DNA of 38,843 bases, taken from positions 1 through 38,843 of the forward strand of contig JAGGAD010000035.1 in assembly GCA_017889625.1 (NCBI GenBank), written 5' to 3'. Below are positions 9,822 through 19,378 of the stretch, piece by piece. The first letter of the stretch is position 1. Each line of letters begins with the position of its first letter. The DNA comes from Bacillota bacterium (GTDB lineage: Bacteria; Bacillota; Negativicutes; Sporomusales; CTSoil-080). Under the pieces are notes generated by a model. That model was not told where the DNA came from and searched no databases. It saw only the letters and a program-made list of their open reading frames with translations. The translations under genes were made by a program, and so were the position numbers.

Positions 9822-10931
9822 CTAGTTTGTTCTAACCGGAGTAATTATATAAGTATAATTACTATCATTATCCGGTGTAATACAAGCTGGACTAAGTTCG
9901 GTGTTAAGTGAAAATATAATATTTTCACTATCAATATTTTTGAGAATATCAATAATATATTTTGCATTAAAAGCAATTTCTAGGCCGTTTCCACTTAAAG
10001 TAGCATTTACAGTTTCATAAGCTTTACCAACATCTGGATTGTTTGAAGTTATTATTACTTCGTCGTTAGTAAAATTAAATTTAGCTACGTTGTATTCACC
10101 ATCTTTAGCTAATAGTGAGACTCTTTCTACCGCTGCTAAAAATTCATCAGTATTAATTTCTATGGTTGTGGTATAGCTCGGGGGAATGACTTTATTATAA
10201 TCCGGAAATTGGCCTTCGATTAGTCTTGAAATAATGTAAACATTATCAAATGCAATACCAACCTGGTTTTTTTGCCAAGATAAAGTAACATCTTGAGCGT
10301 CTTCACCAACTAATAACCGTGCTAATTCACTAAGAATTTTAGCAGGAATGATTAGTTTCATCTGATCAGATCCAGATTCTAGACTATCTTTTTTTAAGGC
10401 TAAACGATGTGTATTAGTTGCAACTAATCGTATTTCTTGATCTTTTATTTCTAGTAAACCACCGGTGAAGATAGGGCGAGCCTCATCATTAGCACAGGCA
10501 AATACTGTCTTTTTAATAAGTTCTCGTAGACAATAGTCTTTTACAATTATTGGATTTTCGCTATTAATTTGCCGTAGTACCGGAAATTCTTCGGCCGGTA
10601 AGCTAAGTAGGTTAAATTGTGAATTGCCAGCAGTTATTTTTATAGTTCGTTCTTCGGTACTTGTTGATATTTCAATACTTTCTCCAGGTAGTTTTCTCAC
10701 CATCTCCTGAAAGTAGCGGCCAGAAAGTACTATGGCGCCTGGTTGTTCTATATTAGCATCTATGGTACAGCTAATGCCTATTTCATAATCAGTTGCTTGT
10801 AATTCAAGCTTGTCATTTTTTGCTTCAAGGTATATTCCTGTAAGGATTGGTAATGGTGTTTTTGAAGCCACTGCCTTCTGGACAGTCTGAACAGCATGTT
10901 GTAGTTGGCTTCTATTGCAGAAAATTTTCAT
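9822..10931 (-). CDS. dnaN: DNA polymerase III beta sliding clamp
   Basis: The ring-shaped processivity clamp of the replicative polymerase, 369 residues, the usual length for three clamp domains. It begins MKIFCNRSQLQHAVQTVQKA. Typical core segments include GRYFQEMVRKLPG, ATNTHRLALKK, and GQFPDYNKVIP. The C-terminus ends ITPVRTN, the standard clamp end (xxPxR). The start at 10931 follows CAGGAGG at good spacing. The gap to dnaA is 245 bp and contains DnaA-box-like sites. Confidence 0.98.
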   Translation of the reverse strand: MKIFCNRSQLQHAVQTVQKAVASKTPLPILTGIYLEAKNDKLELQATDYEIGISCTIDANIEQPGAIVLSGRYFQEMVRKLPGESIEISTSTEERTIKITAGNSQFNLLSLPAEEFPVLRQINSENPIIVKDYCLRELIKKTVFACANDEARPIFTGGLLEIKDQEIRLVATNTHRLALKKDSLESGSDQMKLIIPAKILSELARLLVGEDAQDVTLSWQKNQVGIAFDNVYIISRLIEGQFPDYNKVIPPSYTTTIEINTDEFLAAVERVSLLAKDGEYNVAKFNFTNDEVIITSNNPDVGKAYETVNATLSGNGLEIAFNAKYIIDILKNIDSENIIFSLNTELSPACITPDNDSNYTYIITPVRTN

Positions 10932-11176
10932 TTTTTGTCCTCCTGAAGGTATATTATTATTATTTAAAACATAGTATAAGAACTAGTCGTCATAGTCATA
11001 GGCGCTGTCGATATGTGCATATGTGGTAATCAATATGTCGAAAGGCGAATAGTTGATGTTGATAACCTGTAGATAAAAAACCCCTTTATGACGGTTTTTG
11101 TCCAAACAATAAACAGCCTTTTTTTCATCGACAAATTATCATCTTTCTATCCAGCATTTATCAACACAATTATGCA
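10932..11176. other. dnaA-dnaN intergenic region with weak DnaA-box cluster
   Basis: DnaA-box variants are TTATCAACA at 11158-11166 (plus), TTATCAACA at 11057-11065 (minus) and TTATGCACT at 11170-11178 (plus, overlapping the dnaA stop). Each differs from TTATCCACA or TTATNCACA by one base. A weak inverted repeat around 11090 (AAAACC...GGTTTT) may end the dnaA transcript. In B. subtilis a second box cluster also lies here, so this is plausibly the minor half of a bipartite origin. Confidence 0.5.
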
Positions 11177-12625
11177 CTATTTCACATTTTCTATCCTTCT
11201 GACTAATTCTTTAATAATATTACTTAGCTTTGAATCTTCATTTCTTTCGCGGCTTATCTTGTCGTGGGCATGAATAACTGTGGTATGATCACGTCCGCCA
11301 AACTTTTCGCCAATACGTGGTAGTGAAGTATCGGTTAATTCTCGGCATAAATACATGGCGATTTGTCGTGGATAAGCGACATTTCTGGTTCTTTTTTTGG
11401 CTAAGAACTCTTCTTGCTTAAGTTTGAAGTAATCAGCGACCACTTGTTGAATTAGTTCCATCGTTATTTGCTTAGGGGTTCCATTAGGGAAGATGTCTTT
11501 TAGGGCTTCTGAGGCCAAATTTACATCAATATTTTGACCTGTCAATGAAGAAAACGCCATTACGCGAATGAGAGCACCTTCAAGTTCACGAATATTATTG
11601 TCAATTCTACTGGCAATATATACCATTACATCATTAGGAACATCAAGGTTTTCAATGAGCGCCTTTTTTCTTAAGATTGCTATTCTGGTTTCAAGGTCTG
11701 GAGCCTGAATATCAGTGATTAGCCCCCATTCAAACCGTGAACGCAAGCGATCTTCAAGGGTAGGAATTTCCCGTGGTGGACGGTCACTTGATATGATAAT
11801 TTGTTTATTTGCTTCATGAAGGGTGTTGAATGTATGAAAAAATTCTTCTTGGGTATGCTCTTTTTTAGATAAGAATTGTATATCGTCAACGAGCAGGACA
11901 TCAATATTACGGTATTTTTGGCGAAAACTTTCGGGGTTGCCATCCCTAATGGAGTTTATTAGTTCGTTTGTGAATTTTTCACTGGAGATATATAGGACTT
12001 TCATATGTTGGTGGGTTTGTCTGATGCGATGACCAATAGCATGCATCAGGTGTGTTTTTCCTAAACCAACTCCGCCATAGACAAAGAACGGATTGTATAC
12101 TTTTGCCGGAACTTCAGCAACAGCCAAGGATGCTGCATGAGCAAAGCGGTTAGAGTTACCAATAACAAAAGTTTCAAAAGTGTATTTAGGAATAAGGGAG
12201 GTGACAAATTCTTCGTTTTGGTTATTACGTTTTTCTATAGTTTCTTGTTTTGTTTTAACTGGTTTCACAATTATTTCTTGCGGATTATCTAATTCAGGTT
12301 CAGATGGGAAAGAAGTTGTATTTTGTTCTTGTGGTCCAGCCGGAGTGGTTTCTTCAGGGGCTTCGTTTTCAAGATTCAAGTTAACAAATTTTACTTCCAT
12401 GTTTTTCGTGGTGACAAGTTGGATTGTCTTTTTAAAGGTGTTGGAATAACGAGCTTCAATCCAGTCTTTGATAAATTGATTAGGCGTGCCAATTTCCAGC
12501 GTTGTATCTGTTAACGATAAAGGAATTGTTGACTTTATCCAGGTATCAAAAATCGGCTTAATTATCTCTTTCTCCATGATTTTTAATACTTGTTCCCAGA
12601 CTAAAGCCATTTGGGCAGCTTCCAT
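11177..12625 (-). CDS. dnaA: Chromosomal replication initiator DnaA
   Basis: The AAA+ initiator that binds DnaA boxes and melts the origin. The 482 residues comprise domain I ([21 protein letters not shown], residues 10-30), a low-complexity linker to about 140, and the AAA+ core. The core has Walker A GGVGLGKT at 184-191 and Walker [11 protein letters not shown]. The C-terminal helix-turn-helix carries the box-recognition signature [12 protein letters not shown]. The start at 12625 follows GGAAAGGATG. It reads away from the main DnaA-box cluster, as in most Firmicutes. Confidence 0.98.
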   Translation of the reverse strand: MEAAQMALVWEQVLKIMEKEIIKPIFDTWIKSTIPLSLTDTTLEIGTPNQFIKDWIEARYSNTFKKTIQLVTTKNMEVKFVNLNLENEAPEETTPAGPQEQNTTSFPSEPELDNPQEIIVKPVKTKQETIEKRNNQNEEFVTSLIPKYTFETFVIGNSNRFAHAASLAVAEVPAKVYNPFFVYGGVGLGKTHLMHAIGHRIRQTHQHMKVLYISSEKFTNELINSIRDGNPESFRQKYRNIDVLLVDDIQFLSKKEHTQEEFFHTFNTLHEANKQIIISSDRPPREIPTLEDRLRSRFEWGLITDIQAPDLETRIAILRKKALIENLDVPNDVMVYIASRIDNNIRELEGALIRVMAFSSLTGQNIDVNLASEALKDIFPNGTPKQITMELIQQVVADYFKLKQEEFLAKKRTRNVAYPRQIAMYLCRELTDTSLPRIGEKFGGRDHTTVIHAHDKISRERNEDSKLSNIIKELVRRIENVK

Positions 12626-12792
12626 TGCTGTTCATCCTTTCCGTAATAAAAAGTAATAGCCTTTAACGCTACATAAATTATCCACATATTTATCAACAAC
12701 TGTGAATAAGTCGTTTTATCATGTCTTTTTTGCGAAAAAAAATACAACGGTGATTTAGGGAGATACCGCTGTGGTACTAAGTTTCAAAGAAT

Positions 12793-12820
12793 ATTGTAAC
12801 TCGAAAAAAGTCTATTGCAA
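12793..12820 (-). promoter_or_regulatory. Candidate dnaA promoter
   Basis: On the minus strand TTGCAA (12815-12820) and TACAAT (12793-12798) are separated by 16 bp. This is the best sigma-A-like pair upstream of dnaA. The resulting leader of about 160 nt would cross three DnaA boxes, consistent with autoregulation by DnaA. The match is imperfect. Confidence 0.35.
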
Positions 12821-12975
12821 AATAGTGGTTTAAAAACAAAAAAAATTAGAAACAGATAAACAATATAATAGTGATTTTTATCTTATATTAACAAATGAAA
12901 GACAAGTTATCAACAACTAAATTGATATAGTCACATTTTTCGACAGCTTTATCCACAAGTAGGTTTGTAAAATTC

Positions 12976-13005
12976 TTGACACTGATTAAATGGCTGGTCT
13001 ATAAT
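12976..13005 (+). promoter_or_regulatory. rpmH operon promoter
   Basis: Consensus TTGACA (12976-12981) and TATAAT (13000-13005) with an 18-bp spacer, about 70 bp before rpmH. It lies 18 bp from the DnaA box at 12949-12957, so bound DnaA could influence it. Confidence 0.75.
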
Positions 13006-13076
13006 CTTATATAGTTGAAATACTATTATTTTAACATGGATTATTTTTGCGTATTTGCCTAAGGAGGTGTTAATAA

Positions 13077-13211
13077 ATGAAACGCACATATCAACCGAAT
13101 ACATTGTGGAAAAAGAGAACTCATGGTTTTCGTGAGCGGATGAAAACAAAAGGTGGCCGTCTCGTTCTGAAAAAAAGACGTGCTAAAGGTCGTAGGAGAT
13201 TATCTGCATAA
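13077..13211 (+). CDS. rpmH: 50S ribosomal protein L34
   Basis: A 44-residue, highly basic protein beginning [18 protein letters not shown] and ending KGRRRLSA, the canonical L34 sequence. The start at 13077 follows a perfect AAGGAGGTG. It is the first gene of the rpmH-rnpA-yidD-yidC-jag group that flanks oriC in most bacteria. Confidence 0.97.
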   Translation: MKRTYQPNTLWKKRTHGFRERMKTKGGRLVLKKRRAKGRRRLSA

Positions 13212-13262
13212 TAGTAGGCCGCTAGAGTGGCCTATTTTTTCCATTGTTTAGGAAAGATAAAA

Positions 13263-13613
13263 ATGTTGAATTTATCAAAAAGTAAAATATTAAAAAAAAA
13301 TAAGCATTTTCAGGCGGTTTACCGTCATGGAAAATCATTTGCCAATAGGAATATGGTTCTTTATGTATTGAAAGCTAAAAGCGGTGATGGCCGGATTGGG
13401 TTTGCCGCTGGAAAAAAGTTAGGCAATGCTGTTGTCCGTAATCGGGTTAAAAGACTGTTACGCGAAGCTTACCGACAAAATCGTCATAAGCTTTCTATTG
13501 GTGCTGATTTAATTATTGTTGGTCGACAAGCTATTATTGATAAAGGGTATGGTCAAGTTGAGGAGTCTTTTATTAATATATGCAGTCGGGCAGGAGTTTT
13601 GAGGGATTGTTGA
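13263..13613 (+). CDS. rnpA: Ribonuclease P protein component
   Basis: The protein subunit that helps RNase P RNA bind and cleave precursor tRNA leaders. It has 116 residues with the hallmark RNR motif in NAVVRNRVKRLLREAYR and an aromatic/basic N-terminal cleft (KNKHFQAVYRHGKSF). The start at 13263 follows AGGAAAG; an upstream in-frame codon would add residues lacking family similarity. It lies 51 bp after rpmH and 3 bp before yidD. Confidence 0.95.
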   Translation: MLNLSKSKILKKNKHFQAVYRHGKSFANRNMVLYVLKAKSGDGRIGFAAGKKLGNAVVRNRVKRLLREAYRQNRHKLSIGADLIIVGRQAIIDKGYGQVEESFINICSRAGVLRDC

Positions 13614-13616
13614 TAT

Positions 13617-13829
13617 ATGGGAAAAGTGTTGCTATTATCAATAATTAGGTTTTATCGGGTTTTTATTTCGCCGTTGAAACCGCCTTGTTGTCGGTATACT
13701 CCGACTTGTTCGGAGTATGCCTTGATTGCTATTGAAAAATATGGTGCACTTCGTGGTTTAAAAATGGCTATTTGCCGGTTAGCAAGATGCCATCCCTTTA
13801 AGCCGGGGGGATATGACCCTGTTGTTTGA
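13617..13829 (+). CDS. yidD: Membrane protein insertion efficiency factor YidD
   Basis: A 70-residue protein with the conserved YidD cysteine pattern [14 protein letters not shown] and the C-terminal [12 protein letters not shown]. It is thought to help YidC-dependent membrane insertion. It starts 3 bp after the rnpA stop, with only a weak ribosome-binding site (GAGG, far upstream), suggesting translational coupling to rnpA. Confidence 0.95.
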   Translation: MGKVLLLSIIRFYRVFISPLKPPCCRYTPTCSEYALIAIEKYGALRGLKMAICRLARCHPFKPGGYDPVV

Positions 13830-13858
13830 TGTAAACTGTCTTGAAGGAAGTGAGTTTT

Positions 13859-14512
13859 TTGTTCAATTTTATTGTTACGTGGATGCAAACGGCATTAACC
13901 TTTTTTTATGATATTACGGTAAGCCTTGGTATTGCTAATTATGGCGTAGCCATTATTTTATTGACCGTGGTAATAAAAATGCTTTTATATCCACTGACGG
14001 TAAAACAGGTAAAATCAATGAAAGCTATGCAGGAACTAGCCCCCAAAATAAAGGCTTTGCAGGAAAAGTATAAGGATAATAAGGAAAAGCTTAATGTTGA
14101 AGTGGCCAATTTATATAAAACTGCTGGTGTTAATCCGGTAGCTGGATGTTTGCCGCTGATTGTTCAGATGCCGTTTTTGATTGCGATTTTTTATGCCATT
14201 CGCGATTATAGTTATGTAAGTAATCCTACTTTTTTATGGATTAATAATTTGTCTCAGACAAGCCCAAGTGATCCATATTACATAATTCCAATTTTAGCAG
14301 CAGTTACCACTTATTTTTCTAGTAGACAAACTACTACTGAACTTAATCAGCAAAATCGGATGATGCTTATGATGATGCCGCTGTTTATTGGCTATCTTAC
14401 GATAAGCTTTCCGGCAGGTCTCGGAATATATTGGGTTATTAGTAATTTTATCCAGATCGGCCAGCAGTGGTGGGTAAACCGGAAACCTAAAGTAATTGGG
14501 GAGGCTGGCTAA
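13859..14512 (+). CDS. yidC: Membrane protein insertase YidC (SpoIIIJ/OxaA type)
   Basis: Inserts and folds integral membrane proteins, alone or with SecYEG. At about 217 residues it is the short Gram-positive type, with five hydrophobic segments and no large periplasmic domain. I place the start at TTG 13859, 8 nt after GGAAG; starting at the TTG at 13841 would put the ribosome-binding site inside the gene. No lipobox cysteine is seen, unlike B. subtilis SpoIIIJ. The conserved positive residue in the hydrophilic groove is Lys (VVIKMLLYPLTVKQ) where many YidC proteins have Arg. It lies just upstream of jag. Confidence 0.94.
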   Translation: MFNFIVTWMQTALTFFYDITVSLGIANYGVAIILLTVVIKMLLYPLTVKQVKSMKAMQELAPKIKALQEKYKDNKEKLNVEVANLYKTAGVNPVAGCLPLIVQMPFLIAIFYAIRDYSYVSNPTFLWINNLSQTSPSDPYYIIPILAAVTTYFSSRQTTTELNQQNRMMLMMMPLFIGYLTISFPAGLGIYWVISNFIQIGQQWWVNRKPKVIGEAG

Positions 14513-14513
14513 A

Positions 14514-15185
14514 ATGAAAGTGCTAGAAGTATCAGGAAAGACGGTCGAAGACGCTTTGGCGGCTGCGTTAGCCGAATTAGTTGTTAGTCGCGATGATGTC
14601 GAGTACGAGGTACTTGAGGAACCAACTAAGGGATTGTTTGGTTTTTTAGGCGGTAAACCGGCTAAATTAAGAGTGGCTGTTAGAGAAAAAGAGCCGGTAA
14701 TTGCGGTAGAATCTGAAAAAGATAATATTGTACATTGTGATGCTGTTACGGTGGCTAATAATTTTTTAAGTAGTGTTTTTTCGGCGATGAAGTTAAAAGT
14801 AAATGTTGAGCAAATGACCACTAGTGAGTATATTGCATTTAATTTGCATGGTGAAAATCTCGGTGTTTTAATTGGCAAGCATGGTCAGACGTTGGATGCA
14901 TTGCAGTACTTAACTAATTTAGCGGCGCATCGGGATAGTGAAGAGCGCGTGAAAATTGTTATTGATGTCGAGGATTATCGTAAACGCCGTGAAGAAACGC
15001 TTATTCGGTTAGCTAGGCGGTTAGCGGATAAGGTTAAAAGTAGTGGTGAGAAGGTAGTTCTTGAGCCGATGACTCCTCAGGAACGAAAAATTATTCACAT
15101 GGCCCTTCAGAATGAGTATAAGATTACTACTTATAGCGAAGGTGAAGAACCATACCGTAAAGTGGTTATTGCTTTAAAAAAATAA
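14514..15185 (+). CDS. jag: RNA-binding protein Jag (KhpB, SpoIIIJ-associated)
   Basis: An RNA chaperone-like protein, often partnering KhpA in cell-wall and division control. The 223 residues contain an N-terminal Jag_N domain (VSGKTVEDALAAALAEL...GLFGFLGGKPAKL), a KH domain with the GxxG-type loop LIGKHGQTLDALQYLTN, and a C-terminal R3H domain (TPQERKIIHMAL). The start at 14514 follows GGGGAGG located in the last codons of yidC, one base after its stop. The next gene is separated by a short terminator-like hairpin. Confidence 0.95.
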   Translation: MKVLEVSGKTVEDALAAALAELVVSRDDVEYEVLEEPTKGLFGFLGGKPAKLRVAVREKEPVIAVESEKDNIVHCDAVTVANNFLSSVFSAMKLKVNVEQMTTSEYIAFNLHGENLGVLIGKHGQTLDALQYLTNLAAHRDSEERVKIVIDVEDYRKRREETLIRLARRLADKVKSSGEKVVLEPMTPQERKIIHMALQNEYKITTYSEGEEPYRKVVIALKK

Positions 15186-15202
15186 CCTTATTGAATGTTC
15201 CA

Positions 15203-15229
15203 CCCAGTAATTTTGATTACTGGGTTTTG
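15203..15229 (+). terminator. Weak intrinsic terminator after jag
   Basis: Hairpin CCCAGTAAT / ATTACTGGG with a 4-nt loop (15203-15224), followed by TTTT. The short T-run suggests partial read-through into mnmE. Confidence 0.6.
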
Positions 15230-15261
15230 TATAAAGTTAGTGCTGTTTGAGGTGTTAATAA

Positions 15262-16647
15262 ATGGTTCAAGAAGATACGATTACGGCTATTGCTACTGCT
15301 GTGGGTGATGGCGGTATCGGAATAGTTCGGTTGAGCGGAGCTAAGGCTGTAGAGACAGTAGAAAAAATTTTTCGGGTTTCTGGGAAAAAAAGTTTAAGTC
15401 AAATAAAATCACATGTTGTAACTTATGGCCATATTTTTGATCCGCGATTAGGTGAGTTAGTGGATGAAGTATTGGTTGTAGTTATGCTTGCGCCAAGATC
15501 TTATACTAAAGAAGATGTGGTTGAAATACATTGTCATGGCGGAGCTATGACGTTGAGAAAAATTTTAGATTTGACGTTGAAAGCCGGGGCACGGTTAGCA
15601 CAGCCTGGTGAATTTACTAAGCGGGCTTTTTTAAATGGCCGAATTGATCTTAGTCAGGCGGAGGCAGTAATTGATGTAATTCGAGCTAAAACGGATGCTT
15701 CACTGAAAATGTCAGTTGGTCATTTGACGGGGGTATTTTCAGAAAAGGTTATCGGATTAAGACATGAATTGTTGCGGCTTATTGCTCATTTAGAAGCAGC
15801 TATCGATTTTCCTGAAGATGATATCGACGCGATTGCTACCGAAGATGTAGCTCAATCGGTAACTGGGTTGTTATCTGAGGTTGAAAATATATTGGCGACT
15901 GCTCAGACTGGGCGGATTTTACGGGATGGTTTAAAAACTGTTATTATTGGCAAACCAAATGTGGGAAAATCAAGTCTACTTAATGCTTTACTTAGAGAAA
16001 AAAGAGCAATTGTTACGGAAATACCAGGTACGACAAGAGATATAATTGAGGAATATAGTAATTTCGGTGGCGTTCCATTACGGATCGTTGATACGGCTGG
16101 TATTCGTGAAACAACTGATATTGTGGAGCGAATTGGGGTAGAAAAAACCTGGGAAATGTTAGATAAAGCTGATATTGTACTGTTTATTATGGATGCTTCA
16201 GTGCCGTTATCTGATGATGACCGGAAAATTTTAGCGTTAATTAAATCAAGAAAAGCCATTGTGCTAGTTAATAAAACTGATTTGCCGGAAGTGCTGGAGC
16301 GGCAGCAAATTATAGATTTACTGCCGGAAAAGCTGATTATTAACATTTCAGCGTTGAAAGAGACTGGTCTTGATGAATTGGCTCAGGCCATTAATCAGTT
16401 AGTTTATAGTGGACAAGTTGAGTTAAATGAAGCAGCTTTTGTTAATAATGTGCGTCATGTCGATATTTTCGAGGACGTAAAATATAGTTTTTGCGAAGTT
16501 ATTAATAGTATTAATGCGGGGATGTCACCAGATTTTTTGGTTATTGATCTTCGGATGGCGTGGCAAAAACTCGGAGAAATTACTGGTGAGACGGTAGATG
16601 ATGATATTATTGATCAGATTTTTAGCCAATTTTGTATTGGTAAATAG
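15262..16647 (+). CDS. mnmE: tRNA-modifying GTPase MnmE
   Basis: With MnmG it installs the (carboxymethyl)aminomethyl group on U34 of certain tRNAs. The 461 residues start with the folate-binding domain (DTITAIATAVGDGGIGIVRLSG). A helical domain follows, with an inserted G domain: GKPNVGKSSLLN, the G2/G3 region GTTRDI and DTAGIRET, and NKTD. The C-terminus ends FCIGK, the invariant CxGK motif. The start follows GAGGTG. It lies upstream of mnmG, its functional partner. Confidence 0.98.
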   Translation: MVQEDTITAIATAVGDGGIGIVRLSGAKAVETVEKIFRVSGKKSLSQIKSHVVTYGHIFDPRLGELVDEVLVVVMLAPRSYTKEDVVEIHCHGGAMTLRKILDLTLKAGARLAQPGEFTKRAFLNGRIDLSQAEAVIDVIRAKTDASLKMSVGHLTGVFSEKVIGLRHELLRLIAHLEAAIDFPEDDIDAIATEDVAQSVTGLLSEVENILATAQTGRILRDGLKTVIIGKPNVGKSSLLNALLREKRAIVTEIPGTTRDIIEEYSNFGGVPLRIVDTAGIRETTDIVERIGVEKTWEMLDKADIVLFIMDASVPLSDDDRKILALIKSRKAIVLVNKTDLPEVLERQQIIDLLPEKLIINISALKETGLDELAQAINQLVYSGQVELNEAAFVNNVRHVDIFEDVKYSFCEVINSINAGMSPDFLVIDLRMAWQKLGEITGETVDDDIIDQIFSQFCIGK

Positions 16648-16712
16648 GGGTTTGCCGTATGTTTTTTAAGCATAAAGATCAGACCTTTTAGTAGTGGACG
16701 GAGTTGATTGAT

Positions 16713-18593
16713 GTGTTTATGGCTGGAAATTTTGATGTTATTGTTATTGGGGCGGGGCATGCTGGCTGTGAGGCGGCTTTAGCAGCAGCTCGCATGGGGT
16801 GTAAGACCTTGTTGGCAACTTTGAATATGGATAATATTGCGATGATGCCTTGTAATCCGGCGGTCGGCGGTCCGGCTAAGGGGCATTTAGTCCGGGAAAT
16901 TGATGCTTTAGGTGGGCAGATGGGGCTTAATACCGATAAGGCTTGTATTCAGATTCGGATGCTTAATACCGGTAAAGGGCCGGCCGTTCATGCTTTAAGA
17001 GCGCAAACTGACAAAAAGATATACCAGTCACTGATGAAGGAAACATTAGAGAATCAACAAAAGTTAGTTGTTAAACAGCTATTAATTGAGCGGTTAGTGA
17101 TTAATGATGGTCAAGTTTGCGGTATTGAAACGGAGAATGGCGAGAATTATAATGCTAAGACAGTCATTCTTGCTACGGGCACGTATTTACGGGGGCGAAT
17201 TATTTTAGGAGAACTGTCTTACGAAGGCGGTCCGAATGGTCAAAGAGCCGCGATGAATCTTTCGGATTCACTTATTAAAAATGGTATTAGCTTAATGCGA
17301 TTTAAAACGGGTACTCCGGCCAGGGTGGATCGAAATACGGTTGATTTTAATAAGATGAGAATTCAGCCTGGTGATGAACAAAATCATAAATTTTCGTTTA
17401 TTAGTGACAGCGATAGACGGGAGCAAATACCGTGTTGGCTTACTTATACTAATATTCAGACCCATCAAATTATTCGCGATAATTTATATCGTGCTCCATT
17501 ATATATGGGAATTATTGAGGGGACTGGCCCGCGGTATTGCCCGTCAATTGAGGATAAGGTTGTACGGTTTGCTGAAAAAGAGAATCATCAGCTTTTTGTT
17601 GAACCGGAGGGACTAAATACTACCGAAATGTATGTGCAAGGTATGTCGACTAGTCTGCCGGTGGAGGTTCAGTATGCTTTTTTGCGGACAATTCCAGGGT
17701 TAGAACAAGTCGAAATTATGCGGCCAGGCTATGCCATCGAATATGATTGTGTCGATCCGCTGCAGTTAAAACCGACGTTAGAGTTTAAGAATATCACTGG
17801 GTTGTTTTCAGCAGGGCAAGCTAATGGTACTTCGGGGTACGAGGAAGCTGCGGCTCAAGGATTAATGGCTGGAATTAATGCTGCCTTGTTGGTAAAAAAT
17901 AAGCCCGGTCTTATTTTAGGGAGATCTGAGGCCTATATTGGCGTTTTAATTGATGATTTAGTTACTAAAGGAACTACTGAACCATATCGGATGATGACAT
18001 CACGCGCCGAATACCGGCTGGTTCTTCGTCAAGATAATGCTGATTTAAGACTCACGGAAAAAGGTAGAACGATTGGTTTAGTTGATGATTATCGGTATAA
18101 TCGGTTTATTAATAAAAAAGAGGCTATTGAAAGTATACTAAAGCTGTTAGCCGATACGTCGGTTAATCCTACCCCTGATAATCAGGCTAAGATGCGAGCT
18201 ATGAATTCAGCTGAATTACGGACTGGGTGCAGTCTATTTGATTTAATGCGGCGAACTGAAATTAATTATACGCTTTTAAGTAGTTATTTCGAGTTGCCAG
18301 ATATTCCCGACGAGGTTCGCGAACAGGTAGAAATAACGATAAAATACGAGGGTTATATTCAAAAACAGCTTTTAGAGGTAGAACGGGCGGTAAAATTAGA
18401 GGCTAAATTATTGCCGGTGAACATTGATTATGATCAGCTTAATGGCTTAGCATTAGAAGCTAGACAGAAGTTGGGTAAAATTCGGCCAGTTTCTGTGGGG
18501 CAAGCAGCCAGGATTTCTGGAGTGTCACCCGCAGATATATCGATTTTGCTGGTTTATTTAGAGCAACAGCGGCGGATGGAGACAGAAAAATGA
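16713..18593 (+). CDS. mnmG: tRNA uridine 5-carboxymethylaminomethyl modification enzyme MnmG (GidA)
   Basis: The FAD- and NADH-dependent partner of MnmE. About 626 residues, the normal length. The Rossmann FAD motif is [19 protein letters not shown]. The signature [19 protein letters not shown] follows, and [10 protein letters not shown] lies near residue 370. Start choice: GTG at 16713 has GGAG at 9-nt spacing; TTG at 16704 and ATG at 16719 are alternatives that change only a few N-terminal residues. The gene overlaps rsmG by 4 bp. Confidence 0.97.
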   Translation: MFMAGNFDVIVIGAGHAGCEAALAAARMGCKTLLATLNMDNIAMMPCNPAVGGPAKGHLVREIDALGGQMGLNTDKACIQIRMLNTGKGPAVHALRAQTDKKIYQSLMKETLENQQKLVVKQLLIERLVINDGQVCGIETENGENYNAKTVILATGTYLRGRIILGELSYEGGPNGQRAAMNLSDSLIKNGISLMRFKTGTPARVDRNTVDFNKMRIQPGDEQNHKFSFISDSDRREQIPCWLTYTNIQTHQIIRDNLYRAPLYMGIIEGTGPRYCPSIEDKVVRFAEKENHQLFVEPEGLNTTEMYVQGMSTSLPVEVQYAFLRTIPGLEQVEIMRPGYAIEYDCVDPLQLKPTLEFKNITGLFSAGQANGTSGYEEAAAQGLMAGINAALLVKNKPGLILGRSEAYIGVLIDDLVTKGTTEPYRMMTSRAEYRLVLRQDNADLRLTEKGRTIGLVDDYRYNRFINKKEAIESILKLLADTSVNPTPDNQAKMRAMNSAELRTGCSLFDLMRRTEINYTLLSSYFELPDIPDEVREQVEITIKYEGYIQKQLLEVERAVKLEAKLLPVNIDYDQLNGLALEARQKLGKIRPVSVGQAARISGVSPADISILLVYLEQQRRMETEK

Positions 18594-19306
18594 ACTTTGT
18601 AGAAGCCCTTGAAGATGCGGCTAGTCAATCTAATATTGAGCTTAATTCATCTCAGATTGAGGCGTTTCGTTATTATCAGGAGTTACTTTTAGTTTGGAAT
18701 GAAAAGATGAATCTTACGGCTATTACTAAGCCTGCAGATATAGCGGTTAAACATATTATTGATTCATTAATGTGTTATGACCAAGAGGTTTTTACTAATG
18801 GGTGCTCGATTATTGATGTGGGTACTGGTGCAGGATTTCCAGGGTTACCATTAAAGATTTTTTGTCCGGATGTACAGTTGACGCTATTAGATTCACTTAA
18901 TAAACGCCTGGTGTTTTTACAGGAAGTTGTTGATAAGCTTGGTCTTAAAAATGTAAAAATTATTCATGCCAGAGCAGAAGACGGGGCCCGAAATAAAGAA
19001 TTTCGGGATAAATATGATGTTGCGGTATCGCGGGCTGTAGCTAGGTTGAATGTTTTGACGGAGCTATGTTTACCGTTTGTTCGGCGGGGTGGCTATTTTG
19101 TTGCATTAAAGGGAGCCCAATATCAAGAAGAAGTCGACGGTGCAGTTGAAGCAATAAAAATTTTGGGTGGTAGTATTAGGCTGGTTAACCCGGTAAAACT
19201 ACCGGGTTTAGATGATAGCCGCGCTATTATTTATATTAATAAAGTTGGACCTAGCCCCAATAATTATCCGCGTCGTCCTGGTGTACCTGAAAAAAATCCA
19301 TTATAG
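18590..19306 (+). CDS. rsmG: 16S rRNA (guanine-527-N7)-methyltransferase RsmG
   Basis: Transfers a methyl group from S-adenosylmethionine to N7 of G527 in 16S rRNA; its loss gives low-level streptomycin resistance in several bacteria. The 238 residues have the SAM-binding loop [17 protein letters not shown] near residue 75 and an acidic residue in [10 protein letters not shown]. The ATG overlaps the mnmG stop (ATGA). The gene order mnmE-mnmG-rsmG-noc is the standard Firmicute one. Confidence 0.97.
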   Translation: MNFVEALEDAASQSNIELNSSQIEAFRYYQELLLVWNEKMNLTAITKPADIAVKHIIDSLMCYDQEVFTNGCSIIDVGTGAGFPGLPLKIFCPDVQLTLLDSLNKRLVFLQEVVDKLGLKNVKIIHARAEDGARNKEFRDKYDVAVSRAVARLNVLTELCLPFVRRGGYFVALKGAQYQEEVDGAVEAIKILGGSIRLVNPVKLPGLDDSRAIIYINKVGPSPNNYPRRPGVPEKNPL

Positions 19307-19378
19307 TATAGAGGAAAAAAGTAAGGTGTGCCGAATATTTCCCATATAATGTAATATTAAGCTAAGGCGGTGGTAATT

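Larger units (their letters stand above)
12640..13060. other. oriC: Chromosomal replication origin (oriC) candidate
   Basis: The intergenic region between divergent dnaA and rpmH. It contains perfect TTATCCACA boxes at 12678-12686 and 12949-12957 (plus), TTATCAACA at 12690-12698 and 12907-12915 (plus), and TTATTCACA at 12701-12709 (minus). Between the two box groups lies a strongly AT-rich stretch (about 12826-12900), a candidate unwinding element. Gene strand bias flips here: almost all genes to the left are on the minus strand and most to the right are on the plus strand, as expected for an origin. Confidence 0.88.

Noticed and set aside
14294-14878. Long minus-strand frame (194 codons) antisense to yidC and jag
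   Set aside because: Both plus-strand genes are unmistakable; the antisense frame is low-complexity, rich in Ser and Thr, and lacks a ribosome-binding site.
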